From Actinoallomurus soli (GTDB lineage: Bacteria > Actinomycetota > Actinomycetes > Streptosporangiales > Streptosporangiaceae), in contig NZ_JAMXMV010000003.1 in the NCBI RefSeq assembly GCF_024055715.1, positions 1 to 64,000 of the forward strand: DNA of 64,000 nucleotides, written 5' to 3'. Numbering within the stretch: position 1 is the first letter of the stretch; each line of letters starts with the position of its first letter. Shown piece after piece: positions 51,980 to 59,824 of this stretch. The notes below the pieces were generated by a model. The model was not told the DNA's origin. It searched no databases and saw only the letters and a list, made by a program, of their open reading frames with translations. The position numbers and the translations under genes were made by a program.

Positions 51980-52720
51980 ATGTCTCATCTCACCGGCAAG
52001 GTCGCGCTGGTCACCGGCGGCAGCCGCGGCATCGGCGCGGCGGTCGCCTACCGCCTCGCTCAGGAGGGCGCCGACGTCGCGATCACCTATGTCCACTCCG
52101 GCGAGCAGGCCCAGCAGGTCGTGACGAAGATCGAGGCCACGGGCCGGCGCGGCATGGCCGTGCAGGCGGACGCCGCGGACCCGCAGGCGGTCGTGGCGGC
52201 CGTGGACCGGGTCGCGGCCGAGCTCGGCCGCCTCGACGTCCTGGTGAACAACGCGGGAATCGGGGTGATCGGCCCCCTGGAGGACCTCTCGCTGGACCAG
52301 GTCGACCAGGCGCTCGCCGTGAACGTCCGGGGGGTGTTCCTCGCCTCACAGGCGGCGGCCCGGCACCTCGGCGACGGCGGCCGGATCATCAGCATCGGCA
52401 GCGGCCTGAGCGCGCACGTGCCCGGGCCGGGGATGAGCGTGTACGCCATGAGCAAGTCGGCGCTGGTCGGCCTCACCAAGGGCCTGGCCCGCGACCTCGG
52501 CGGGCGCGGCATCACGGTGAACGCGCTGCACTGTGGCGCGGTCGACACCGACATGAACCCCTCGGACGGCCCGTTCGCCGAGGGCCAGCGGGCGCTCACC
52601 GCCGTCGGCCGTTTCGGCAGCCCCGATGAGATCGCCGGCATGGTCGCCTACCTCGCCGGCGACGAGGCCGGCTACGTCACCGGCGCCGCACTCGCGATCG
52701 ACGGCGGCCACGCGGCCTGA
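51980..52720 (+). CDS. Short-chain dehydrogenase/reductase (FabG-like)
   Basis: A 246-aa SDR. The NADPH-binding motif is VTGGSRGIGAAVA, the structural motif LVNNAGIGV, the catalytic Ser is in RIISIGSGLS and Tyr-x3-Lys is YAMSKSAL. The ending is VTGAALAIDGGHAA. The form is close to FabG and glucose-dehydrogenase-like 3-oxoacyl reductases. AGAGGA lies 5 nt before the ATG. It is likely co-transcribed with the SnoaL-like gene. Confidence 0.9.
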   Translation: MSHLTGKVALVTGGSRGIGAAVAYRLAQEGADVAITYVHSGEQAQQVVTKIEATGRRGMAVQADAADPQAVVAAVDRVAAELGRLDVLVNNAGIGVIGPLEDLSLDQVDQALAVNVRGVFLASQAAARHLGDGGRIISIGSGLSAHVPGPGMSVYAMSKSALVGLTKGLARDLGGRGITVNALHCGAVDTDMNPSDGPFAEGQRALTAVGRFGSPDEIAGMVAYLAGDEAGYVTGAALAIDGGHAA

Positions 52721-52829
52721 CCCGCCGGAGAAACCGGACGTCGCCGCGACGGCATGCCCCAGCGCGGGAGACGGTCGTCCCCGCGATCGGCGCCATCCAG
52801 CGCAGCAGCCGAGCATCGGCGCGTCCGGT

Positions 52830-52850
52830 GCGGCGGCCGGGCGCCGCCGC
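52830..52850 (+). terminator. Possible terminator after the SDR gene
   Basis: GCGGCGGC (52830-52837), loop CGGGC, GCCGCCGC (52843-52850). The rest of the 262-nt gap before purC holds no coding sequence. Confidence 0.5.
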
Positions 52851-52982
52851 GTCCGGCGGCCCACCCGACAGGAGACGGGCGTCGCCGCCTCCCCGCCCGG
52901 GCCGATCGCCTGCTGAACCGATACGTTCTGATTAGCGGGTGAGTCGGCCCGAGCGGGGCCGCGGGTGAGATTGTGAGAGCAC

Positions 52983-53822
52983 ATGGAGCTGGTGCATTCG
53001 GGCAAGGTCCGCGACGTGTACGCGGACGGCGACGACCTGATCCTCGTCGCTACCGACCGGGTGAGCGTGTACGACGTCGTGCTCCCGACGCCCATCCCCG
53101 ACAAGGGGAAGATCCTGACGCAGCTGTCGCTGTGGTGGTTCGAGCGGCTCGCGGACGTCATGCCCAACCACGTGATCTCCGCCGACGACGTCCCGGAGGA
53201 GTGGGCCGGGCGGGCGATCCGCTGCCGCCGGCTGGAGATGCTGCCGGTCGAGTTCATCGCCCGCGGCTACCTGGTCGGCCTGGGCCTGAAGGAGTACCAG
53301 AAGCAGGGGACGGTGTCCGGAGTGCCGCTCCCGTCGGGGCTCGTCGAGGCGTCGCGGCTACCGGAGCCGGTGTTCACGCCCACCACGAAGGCGACGTCCG
53401 GGCACGACGAGTTCATCACGTACGACGAGGTCGCCCGGGAGATCGGCGCGGAGACCGCCGAGCGGCTCCGCGACGCGACCCTGGAGATCTACCGGCGCGG
53501 GGCCGACGTGGCCGCCGAGCGCGGCATCATCATCGCCGACACGAAGCTGGAGTTCGGCCGCGCGCCGGACGGCACGCTGGTGCTGGCCGACGAGGTGCTG
53601 ACGTCCGACTCCTCCCGGTTCTGGCCGGCGGACGAGTGGGAGCCGGGCCGCCCTCAGCACTCCCTGGACAAGCAGTTCGTCCGCGACTGGTCGGCGACGA
53701 TCACCGACTGGGACCGCACCCCGCCCGGCCCGCCGATCCCGGACGACATCGTCGCCGCGACCCGAGCCCGCTACATCGAGCTGTTCGAGAAGCTCACCGG
53801 CCGGACGTGGAGCACCGCCTGA
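52983..53822 (+). CDS. purC: SAICAR synthetase (purine synthesis)
   Basis: A 279-aa ATP-dependent ligase that joins aspartate to CAIR in purine synthesis. It has the HSGKVRDVY start, ATDRVSVYDVV, PIPDKGKILTQLS, LPVEFIARGYLVG, the metal/ATP site IIADTKLEFG and LADEVLTSDSSRFW. The long form (over 270 aa) with a C-terminal WDRTPPGPPIP segment is the actinomycete/eukaryote-like type. The motifs are complete. It is followed by a repeat array. Confidence 0.93.
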   Translation: MELVHSGKVRDVYADGDDLILVATDRVSVYDVVLPTPIPDKGKILTQLSLWWFERLADVMPNHVISADDVPEEWAGRAIRCRRLEMLPVEFIARGYLVGLGLKEYQKQGTVSGVPLPSGLVEASRLPEPVFTPTTKATSGHDEFITYDEVAREIGAETAERLRDATLEIYRRGADVAAERGIIIADTKLEFGRAPDGTLVLADEVLTSDSSRFWPADEWEPGRPQHSLDKQFVRDWSATITDWDRTPPGPPIPDDIVAATRARYIELFEKLTGRTWSTA

Positions 53823-53834
53823 CCCGCTCTGGAC

Positions 53835-53990
53835 GCGGTGCGCCCAGCTGAGCTTCTCCGGACGCGAAGCGCCGCCTGGGGCCCTCCAAGCGCGAAGTGC
53901 CCGGTGAGCCTCTCCGGGCACGGAGCGGCGCTCCAGCCGCCGGGCGACGAGCGCCGACCGAGCCCTTCGGGAGCGGAGCGCCGCCTTAGC
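53835..53990. repeat. Six degenerate ~28-nt repeats after purC
   Basis: The core GCGRAGCGCC recurs at 53835, 53864, 53892, 53920, 53946 and 53973 (steps 29, 28, 28, 26, 27). Units also share GAGCYTCTCCGG-like sequence. No reading frame is maintained. Confidence 0.65.
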
Positions 53991-54123
53991 CGCTCGACCT
54001 AGGTAGGGCGTTTCCGGCGAATCATGTGCTGGTCGATCTGTGACTGCGCCGCGCGAGGGAACGGTACGGCCGGCACCGGTCGGGCAGAACGGTCCGCCCG
54101 CCAGGTGGGGCGTCGTTTCTCGT

Positions 54124-54166
54124 GCCGTCTGCTCAGAGGAGACAAATTCTCCCCTGAGTAGACGGC
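54124..54166. repeat. Long imperfect inverted repeat with AT-rich loop
   Basis: GCCGTCT-G-CTCAG-A-GGAG (54124-54141), loop ACAAATT, CTCC-C-CTGAG-T-AGACGGC (54149-54166). The 16 paired positions all match; only the two isolated single-base positions mismatch. Confidence 0.75.
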
Positions 54167-54401
54167 GCTGGAAGACGACAGGCACCCCCGCGTGCCGCGT
54201 TGCGGAGAGTGCCCGTTATCTCCTCGCGGGGCCGCGCGAGGTCGTACCGGATGCTCGGCGAAGGCATCGCCCGTGGTGCATAGGCGATGGCCACCGGCGA
54301 CGACGAACGTGGCGGTGGTGGCCAGGAGCGTGCCCGGAGAGCCGTCGGAACCGTTGTCGCGGGGCCCGGCCTCTTGCCACTAGATCCGGCAGTCCGTACC
54401 T

Positions 54402-54419
54402 TTTGAGCAGTTGCTCAAA
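54402..54419. promoter_or_regulatory. TetR operator candidate TTTGAGCA-GT-TGCTCAAA
   Basis: Perfect 8-bp arms around a 2-nt centre, ending 28 nt before the TetR start. A further GAGCGCTC palindrome follows at once (54423-54430). Confidence 0.65.
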
Positions 54420-54447
54420 TCGAGCGCTCAATGGGTTGGGGAGTGGC

Positions 54448-55089
54448 ATGGCCAGAGCCGGTGGAAGGCGGTCTGTCGGGCCGTCCGGGAGTCCCAGCTC
54501 GGCAGAGACGCGCGCGGCGCTGGTGGAAGGGGCCGTCGCGGCGCTGCGGGAGCGGGGTTTCGCCGGGGCCAGTGCGCGGGAGATCGCCCAGCGTGCGGGC
54601 TGCAACCAGGCGCTGATCTTTTACCACTTCGGTTCCGTGGCCAAGCTGCACCTGGCCGCGCTGGACGCCGTCAGCCGGGCCCGCCACGAGCGTTATCAGG
54701 CGATGGTGGAGGAGTCCGAGAACCTCGCTGACCTGGTCCGGGCCGCCAGGGCGGTGTTCGACGAGGACCTGGACCACGGGCACGTGACCGTGCTCGTCGA
54801 GATGATCGCCGCCGCGCAGTTCACCCCCGGGCTCGGCCCCGAGGTCGCCGCCCGCATCCGCCCCTGGCGCGCGTTCGCCGCCGACAGCATCCGGGACGCG
54901 CTCGCAGGCTCCCCGGCCGCGCGACTGCTCCCGCCTGAGGAACTCGCCCACGCGGTCGTGGCCCTGTACCTGGGGCTGGAAATGCTCGCCAACCTCGAAG
55001 GGGAACGCGAGCCCGCCCTGTCCCTGTTCGACCGCGCCGGGAAGGTCGCCTCCGTGCTCGACATCTTCCGACGAAAGAAGAAGACATGA
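54448..55089 (+). CDS. TetR-family regulator
   Basis: A 213-aa repressor. The helix-turn-helix is RAALVEGAVAALRERGFAGASAREIAQRAGCNQALIFYHFGSVAKLHLAALD, followed by a helical ligand domain (about 75-205) and a Lys-rich end (FRRKKKT). ATG 54448 has GGGGAG 5 nt upstream; the longer frame from 54040 is not conserved. The palindrome just before the gene suggests autorepression. Its stop overlaps the next gene as ATGA, so it probably controls the membrane protein that follows. Confidence 0.88.
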   Translation: MARAGGRRSVGPSGSPSSAETRAALVEGAVAALRERGFAGASAREIAQRAGCNQALIFYHFGSVAKLHLAALDAVSRARHERYQAMVEESENLADLVRAARAVFDEDLDHGHVTVLVEMIAAAQFTPGLGPEVAARIRPWRAFAADSIRDALAGSPAARLLPPEELAHAVVALYLGLEMLANLEGEREPALSLFDRAGKVASVLDIFRRKKKT

Positions 55090-55502
55090 CCGGCAACACG
55101 CGCGACCGGCTGATGTTCGCCGGCTGGCTCCTGATCGGGGCCTGCTACCTCCTCGGCCTCCTGAGCATCCTGTCGATAGGGATCTTCATCCTGCCCGTCA
55201 CCATGGTGGGCACCGTCGCGCTGGCCACGCGCCGGGACACCCAGCGGGGCCTGCCCGGCCTGGTCTCCAGTGCGAGCCTGCCGCTGTTCCTGCTCACGTA
55301 CCTCAACCGGCAGGGCCCCGGCACCCACTGCACCGTCTCGGCCGACGGCGGGAGCGCCTGCACCGAGGGGCTGCTGGACCCGTGGCCCCTGCTGGCCGGC
55401 GGCCTGCTCTTACTGATCGCCGGGGTCGCGCTGTTCCGTCTCCTACAGAGGCGGCGTCAGCGCACGCCCGGGCGGGTGAAGCCGACGTATCCGCCCGGAT
55501 AG
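55086..55502 (+). CDS. Four-helix membrane protein coupled to TetR
   Basis: A 138-aa integral membrane protein with about four segments (FAGWLLIGACYLLGLLSIL, IFILPVTMVGTVALA, GLVSSASLPLFLLTYL, PLLAGGLLLLIAGVALF). Between helices 3 and 4 an outer loop contains two Cys (THCTVSADGGSACTEG), probably a disulphide. The ATGA overlap with the TetR gene implies one operon. The last 46 nt overlap the convergent NlpC/P60 gene. Function unknown; small TetR-linked membrane proteins are often exporters or immunity-like. Confidence 0.75.
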   Translation: MTGNTRDRLMFAGWLLIGACYLLGLLSILSIGIFILPVTMVGTVALATRRDTQRGLPGLVSSASLPLFLLTYLNRQGPGTHCTVSADGGSACTEGLLDPWPLLAGGLLLLIAGVALFRLLQRRRQRTPGRVKPTYPPG

Positions 55503-56482
55503 TTCTTGTAGCTCTCGATCTTGACGTGGTCCCCGGTGTGCGGCGCCACGATCATGGTGCCCTTCGCCGGGTCGAGCACGATGCCCACGTGACCGGGGCC
55601 GGTGCTGCCCATGTGGAAGTAGACGAGGTCGCCGGGCTGCTCCTGGCCGTCGGGGATGCGGGGACCGGCCGCCCACTGGCGGTCGGCGGTCCGGGGGATG
55701 TCGATCCCGGCGGCGTGGTAGGCCTGGGAGGTCAGGCCCGAGCAGTCGAAGGCGTTCGGGCCCGCCGCGCCGTAGACGTAAGGATCGCCGAGTTGTTTGA
55801 GCGCGTAGTCCAGGACGGCCTTGGCCCGGGGGTTCGGCGCATTGCTCAAGGCGTTCGGCGGCACCGGGATGTCGCCGGGTGAATGCCCGTAGTCGACCGG
55901 GGCGGGCGGAGCGTACGAGGTGCCCGGGTTCGGCGACCCGCCGTTGGGCGCGCTGGCGAGGGTGGTGGTGCGCGGCGGCATCAGGCCGTTCAGCGTGGAC
56001 GCGACCTTCTCGTCGGCCGCCTTGGCCCCCGCCACCACTTGGCGGATGGCCTTCTGCAGCTGGTCCCTCCGCTTGATCAGAGTCGTCAGACGCCGGCCGT
56101 CGACCCGCGAGAGGACGTTGTGAGGATCGGTGATCGTCCCGTCGGAGCGAACCTGGAATCCGAGGCCCTCCGCCTGGTCGCGGAGTGAGATCAGGGTGTT
56201 GTGCGCCCGCGCGAACGTCGCGTAGGCCTCCTTCAGGCACGCCTCCACCCGGCGCAGGGCGGTGGCGGAGTTCGCCGCCCGTACGTGGGCCGCGGTCACA
56301 AACGAGTGGGCCTCGCTCGACGCGAGTCCGTCCCAGCCCTCGGCGACCGTCGTCGTGATCGACGCGAGGCTGTGGGAGTGTTCGTGGACGGCGGTCGACC
56401 ACTTGTTCCAGCCCTCCGCGCTGTCCTTCCACATCTCCGGTTGCGCGGTCAGCAGCTCCTGGTACGTGACGTCCGAGCCCAT
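55457..56482 (-). CDS. NlpC/P60 peptidase with N-terminal WXG-like domain
   Basis: A 341-aa cell-wall hydrolase. The N-terminal ~180 residues are helical and carry a WXG-type motif (EGWDGLASSEA, about residues 48-58), as in substrates of type VII (ESX) secretion; there is no Sec signal. A Pro/Asn linker leads to the NlpC/P60 domain: catalytic Cys in NAFDCSGLTSQAY (about 248), His in GHVGIVLD and the third polar residue in IVAPHTGD. It should cut D-Glu to diamino-acid bonds in peptidoglycan stems. It directly follows a small WXG-like gene (9 nt apart), which is probably its secretion partner. Confidence 0.8.
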   Translation of the reverse strand: MGSDVTYQELLTAQPEMWKDSAEGWNKWSTAVHEHSHSLASITTTVAEGWDGLASSEAHSFVTAAHVRAANSATALRRVEACLKEAYATFARAHNTLISLRDQAEGLGFQVRSDGTITDPHNVLSRVDGRRLTTLIKRRDQLQKAIRQVVAGAKAADEKVASTLNGLMPPRTTTLASAPNGGSPNPGTSYAPPAPVDYGHSPGDIPVPPNALSNAPNPRAKAVLDYALKQLGDPYVYGAAGPNAFDCSGLTSQAYHAAGIDIPRTADRQWAAGPRIPDGQEQPGDLVYFHMGSTGPGHVGIVLDPAKGTMIVAPHTGDHVKIESYKNYPGGYVGFTRPGVR

Positions 56483-56491
56483 CGCGTCCCC

Positions 56492-56803
56492 TCAGACCTG
56501 CTCGGCGGGCGGCGCGGCGCTTTGCGCTCTTCTACGCCCCAGGTCCTCGGTCGTGGAGTAGGAGGCGTGCGTCTGGTGGAATCGCCGGCCGACGTCGTGG
56601 CTCTCCTCGACGTGCCCGTTGAGATGGATCGCCCAGGCCGAGGTGCAGGCGTTCAGTGCGGCGTTGGTCGCCCATCCCGGATGGTGGTTGCAGGGCGGAA
56701 GGTGCGCGTCGAGCTTTCCGGCCAGTATCTCGGCGGCCTCTCGGGCGTCCCGCGCCGCCAGCCGCAGCGCGTCGAACGTCACGTCGAGTGGCTGTTCGTC
56801 CAT
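56492..56803 (-). CDS. Small WXG-like helical protein, partner of the NlpC/P60 gene
   Basis: A 103-aa, largely helical protein (LDVTFDALRLAARDAREAAEILAGKLD, then PGWATNAALNACTSAWAIHLNGHVEESHDVG). Trp at the helix turn and the size of about 100 residues match the EsxA/WXG100 group loosely. No signal peptide. ATG 56803 is used; the longer form from 56851 would add 16 residues with no homology. It is the first gene of the pair and follows a good promoter at 56850-56879. Confidence 0.6.
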   Translation of the reverse strand: MDEQPLDVTFDALRLAARDAREAAEILAGKLDAHLPPCNHHPGWATNAALNACTSAWAIHLNGHVEESHDVGRRFHQTHASYSTTEDLGRRRAQSAAPPAEQV

Positions 56804-56849
56804 GTCGACCCCGTGGTTGGTTCGGTCCGAGCCGTCCCTTACTGATCTC

Positions 56850-56879
56850 ACTATCGCGCGTCATCCCGGCGGATAACAA
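56850..56879 (-). promoter_or_regulatory. Promoter of the WXG-like/NlpC operon
   Basis: On the minus strand TTGTTA (56874-56879) is the -35, an 18-nt spacer follows, and GATAGT (56850-56855) is the -10. Confidence 0.55.
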
Positions 56880-56936
56880 TCTTTCTGCCGATGCCGGCCG
56901 CGCTGGAGACGACGGCCGCGGCGCTACCTGTACGGC

Positions 56937-57476
56937 TCACGCCAGCGGCCAGGCGCCGAGGGTCTCGTAGCGGGCCCGGGGGCCCAGGTGGCTGCGGACG
57001 AGGTGGATCTCCTCGGCCGTCCACGGGCTGCCCTCGTAGCCGCGAAGTTCGGCCACGAGGGAGCGCAGGTCCAGCGGATCGCGGGCGCGGGCCATCGTCA
57101 GGTGCGGGTGGAAGCGCTTGTGCTCGTCCACGTCGACGCCCTCACGGCGCGCGGCCGCGGCGCAGGAGTCGGCGAGGCGGCGCAGGTCGGCCTCGACACC
57201 GGTCCACAGCACCCGCGCGGAGGCGGGGCGCGGGAAGGCGCCCGCCCCCGCGAACGCCAGTTCCCGGCGCGGATGCCGCCCCGCGGCTCGTTCGAGCCGG
57301 GGCAGGAGGCGCGGCACGACCCGCTCGTCGACCTCGCCGTAGAACGCGAGCGTCACGTGCCAGGACGGCCGGCGCGTCCACCGCAGGTCCGGGTGGGCGG
57401 CGCGGTGCGGGGCGAAGGCGGCCTCCACCTCGTCGAGTACGTTCGCCGGGGGCAGCAGCGCGACGAAGAGCCTCAC
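56937..57476 (-). CDS. thpR: RNA 2',3'-cyclic phosphodiesterase (2H family)
   Basis: A 179-aa ThpR/LigT-type enzyme that opens 2',3'-cyclic phosphate RNA ends. Both HxTx motifs are present: SWHVTLAFYGEV and RFHPHLTMARAR. The start MRLFVALLPPANVLDEV and the C-terminal LVRSHLGPRARYETLGAWPL are typical. It is complete and has no partner gene nearby. Confidence 0.9.
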   Translation of the reverse strand: MRLFVALLPPANVLDEVEAAFAPHRAAHPDLRWTRRPSWHVTLAFYGEVDERVVPRLLPRLERAAGRHPRRELAFAGAGAFPRPASARVLWTGVEADLRRLADSCAAAARREGVDVDEHKRFHPHLTMARARDPLDLRSLVAELRGYEGSPWTAEEIHLVRSHLGPRARYETLGAWPLA

Positions 57477-57535
57477 AGAGCCAGCCTCTCACCTCGCCGC
57501 GCGCGTCAGCCCTGCCCGCGCCCGTACCGGCTCGG

Positions 57536-58780
57536 CTATCGCGTCGCGAGGAGCTCGCGCAGCCGGGCGCCCCGTACGGCGTCGAGGGCCGGTCGTGGCG
57601 CCATGACGGCGATGACCCCGAGGACGGCCACGAGGGACACGACGCCGCCGATGATCAGGCTCGAGCGTGCCCCGAAGACTTCGGCCAGCCAGCCGATGAG
57701 CGGTGAGCCGATCGGCGAGCTGCCCGCGAACACGAGCATGTACAGGCCCATGACCCGGCCCCGCATCTCCGCCGGGACGCTGAGCTGCATCACGGCGTTC
57801 GCGGCCGTGTTGAAGGTCAGCAGCGCCATGCCCGTGGGCACCAGCAGGACGAGGAAGGAGATGTAGTCCGGCATCAGGCCGGTCGCGATCTCCAGGACGG
57901 CGAAGGCCGTCGCGGCGGCGAACAGGAGCCGCATCCGCAGGTTCCTGCGGCGGGCGGCAAGCAGCGAGCCCGACAGCGCGCCGACGGCGAGCGCGGTCGA
58001 GGCCAGGCCGAACGACGACGCGCCGCTGTGGAACACCTGGCGGCTCATCAGCGCGGTGGTCATCTGGAAGTTCATGCCGAACGCCGCGACGAACAGCACC
58101 ATGAGCAGCACCATGACCAGGTCGCGGCGCTGCCGGACGTAGCGCAGCCCCTCGCGCAGCTGGCCCTTGGCCCGGGGAACCGGCGCCTTGAGGTGGAGCT
58201 CCTCCTCGCGCATGAGGTAGAGGCCGAGCAGCACGGCGCCGAAGGATCCGGCGTTGACGAGGAAGACCGGGCCGGTGCCGATGGCGGCGATCAGCACGCC
58301 GGCGACGGCCGGGCCGAGGATGCGCGCCATGTTGAAGATGGCGCTGTTCAGCGCGATCGCGTTGGAGAGGTCGGCGGGCCCCACCATCTCGACCGCGAAG
58401 GTCTGTCGGGTCGGGTTGTCCACGACGGTGGCCAGGCCGAGGCCGAACGCCAGGGCGTAGACGTGCCAGACCTGGGCGGTGCCGGTGACCGCGAGGATGC
58501 CGAGGCCCAGGGCGAGCGTGCCCATCACCGCCTGGGTGACCATGAGCACGCGCCGCTTGCGGTACCGGTCGGCCAGCACGCCGCCGTACAGCCCGAACAG
58601 CAGCAGCGGCAGGAACTGCAGGCCGGTGGTGATGCCGAGCGCCGCGCCGCTGCCGTGGGTCAGGTCGAGGACCAGCCAGTCCTGCGCGACCCGCTGCATC
58701 CAGGTGCCGGTGTTGGAGACGACCTGACCGGATGCGAACAGGCGGTAGTTGCGGTTGCGCAGCGACCGGAAGAGGCTCAG
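57536..58780 (-). CDS. MFS transporter coupled to MarR
   Basis: A 414-aa, 12-TM transporter of the EntS/MdfA-like group: FRSLRNRNYRLFASGQVVSNTG, WMQRVAQDWLVLDL, the motif A loop YGGVLADRYRKRRVL and ARILGPAVAGVLIAA. No ATG or GTG lies at the expected start. The family normally begins a few residues before FRSLRN, and here that point is CTG 58780, which overlaps the MarR TGA stop as CTGA. An in-frame GTG at 58870 deep inside marR is the alternative, giving a Gly/Pro-rich extension of 30 residues. The MarR/MFS order is the classical efflux arrangement. Confidence 0.75.
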   Translation of the reverse strand: MSLFRSLRNRNYRLFASGQVVSNTGTWMQRVAQDWLVLDLTHGSGAALGITTGLQFLPLLLFGLYGGVLADRYRKRRVLMVTQAVMGTLALGLGILAVTGTAQVWHVYALAFGLGLATVVDNPTRQTFAVEMVGPADLSNAIALNSAIFNMARILGPAVAGVLIAAIGTGPVFLVNAGSFGAVLLGLYLMREEELHLKAPVPRAKGQLREGLRYVRQRRDLVMVLLMVLFVAAFGMNFQMTTALMSRQVFHSGASSFGLASTALAVGALSGSLLAARRRNLRMRLLFAAATAFAVLEIATGLMPDYISFLVLLVPTGMALLTFNTAANAVMQLSVPAEMRGRVMGLYMLVFAGSSPIGSPLIGWLAEVFGARSSLIIGGVVSLVAVLGVIAVMAPRPALDAVRGARLRELLATR

Positions 58781-59223
58781 ACCTTGCTGAGGCGTTCCAG
58801 GATCGGCGCCGCCTGGCGCAGGATCTCCTGCTCCTCGGGAGTCAGCTCCGCCAGACGCTGGGCCAGCCACGCCTCCTTGCGGCGCCGCTCCTCCTTCAGG
58901 AGCCGCTCGCCCTCCTCCGTCACGCTCAGGATGACCTGACGCCGGTCCGTCGGATGCGGACTGCGCGTCAGCAGGCCCCGCTCCTCCAGCGCCGCGATCA
59001 CTCGGGTCATCGAGGGCGGTTGCACCTTCTCGTGCTCCGCCAGCTCCCCGGGGGTCAGTGCGGCGTGTCGCGAAACGGCGCCGAGCGCGGCGAGTTGGGT
59101 GACACTCAGGGACTGCCCCGCCTGAGCGCGCATCCGTCGTGACAGTCTGCTTACGGAGACGCGCAGGGCGGCTGCCAGTCCCGCACGGCTTCTGGTCTCT
59201 GAAGTTGGCATGTTCTTTAGCAT
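58777..59223 (-). CDS. MarR-family regulator
   Basis: A 148-aa dimeric repressor: SVTQLAALGAVSRHAALTPGELAEHEKVQPPSMTRVIAALEERGLLTR, with wing SPHPTDRRQVILSVTEEGE. The N-terminal helix RLSRRMRAQAGQSL is typical. Starts at 59223 and 59211 are both possible. The promoter region carries nested inverted repeats. The stop overlaps the MFS start, so regulator and exporter are one transcript. Confidence 0.88.
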   Translation of the reverse strand: MLKNMPTSETRSRAGLAAALRVSVSRLSRRMRAQAGQSLSVTQLAALGAVSRHAALTPGELAEHEKVQPPSMTRVIAALEERGLLTRSPHPTDRRQVILSVTEEGERLLKEERRRKEAWLAQRLAELTPEEQEILRQAAPILERLSKV

Positions 59224-59525
59224 GAGTCATTACTCTTGCTAACGATACGCGCATGTCTCGTATTCCGCAATCTCGTTAGCAAAGCGAACGACTCTGCCCT
59301 CCTCCCGGAGAACGGCACAACGTGCCACGATCACCGAGCCCGGCCGTCGACGAACCGCCCCCGGCGAGCACCTGCCCGGAAGGTAACGCACCAGATCACC
59401 ACGCAACAGCCCAGGACCCGACAAAACCGGCAGGAACTCCACCGAGTCCCCCCGAACACGCGCGCCGCCACGCGCACCGGCCCTGACGATCGCCGTGATC
59501 ATCGAGGCCGGTTACGCTGACTGGC
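59224..59525. other. 302-nt gap between marR and the DUF2530 gene
   Basis: The first 60 nt hold the nested dyads. The rest (59283-59512) shows ORFs on both strands, with lower third-position GC than the neighbouring genes and no family match. It may be the relic of a lost gene. Confidence 0.5.
59236..59282. promoter_or_regulatory. Nested inverted repeats upstream of marR
   Basis: TTGCTAACGA (59236-59245) pairs with TCGTTAGCAA (59273-59282). Within them ATACG (59245-59249) pairs with CGTAT (59259-59263). The size suits MarR-dimer sites that cover the marR promoter. Confidence 0.65.
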
Positions 59526-59777
59526 ATGAGTCCCGAGCGGCGTCACGTCCCGGAACCGATCAAGACCAACGACGTTCTGACCGCCGCCGTCGGCGCGGCG
59601 GCGTTCGCCGTGGCGTTCATCGTGCTCCTGCTCGTCCCGCTGCCCGCCCGCGACCACTGGTGGCGCTGGGTCTGCGCGACGGGCTTCGCGATGGGCGTCT
59701 TCGGCTGCTGGTACATCCCGCGTCTGCAGCGGGCCCGCGAGGCCGCCGCCGCCCGCCGCCACGCGTCCGGCTCCTGA
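59526..59777 (+). CDS. DUF2530 membrane protein
   Basis: An 83-aa protein with two membrane segments (AVGAAAFAVAFIVLLLVPL and WVCATGFAMGVFGCWYIP), preceded by PEPIKTNDVLT and followed by a basic tail (RLQRAREAAAARRH). The pattern PEPIKTND-VxxVxxGxxxF is diagnostic of DUF2530, an actinomycete family of unknown function. TACGCT (59513-59518) lies 7 nt before the ATG and there is no ribosome site, so it is probably leaderless. Confidence 0.8.
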   Translation: MSPERRHVPEPIKTNDVLTAAVGAAAFAVAFIVLLLVPLPARDHWWRWVCATGFAMGVFGCWYIPRLQRAREAAAARRHASGS

Positions 59778-59824
59778 TCGGTGACGATCGGTGACGATCG
59801 GGGCCTACCGCGGGAGTCCCCCGT

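Larger units (their letters stand above)
53823..54447. other. 625-nt non-coding region with repeat array and long hairpin
   Basis: It contains the ~28-nt repeats at 53835-53990, a 43-nt near-perfect hairpin at 54124-54166 and the TetR palindrome at 54402-54419. ORFs crossing it have no family resemblance and change composition abruptly, so I call no gene here. Confidence 0.6.

Noticed and set aside
59239-59502. 87-aa minus-strand ORF between marR and DUF2530
   Set aside because: Lower third-position GC than neighbouring genes, no ribosome site or family, and it runs through the marR operator.
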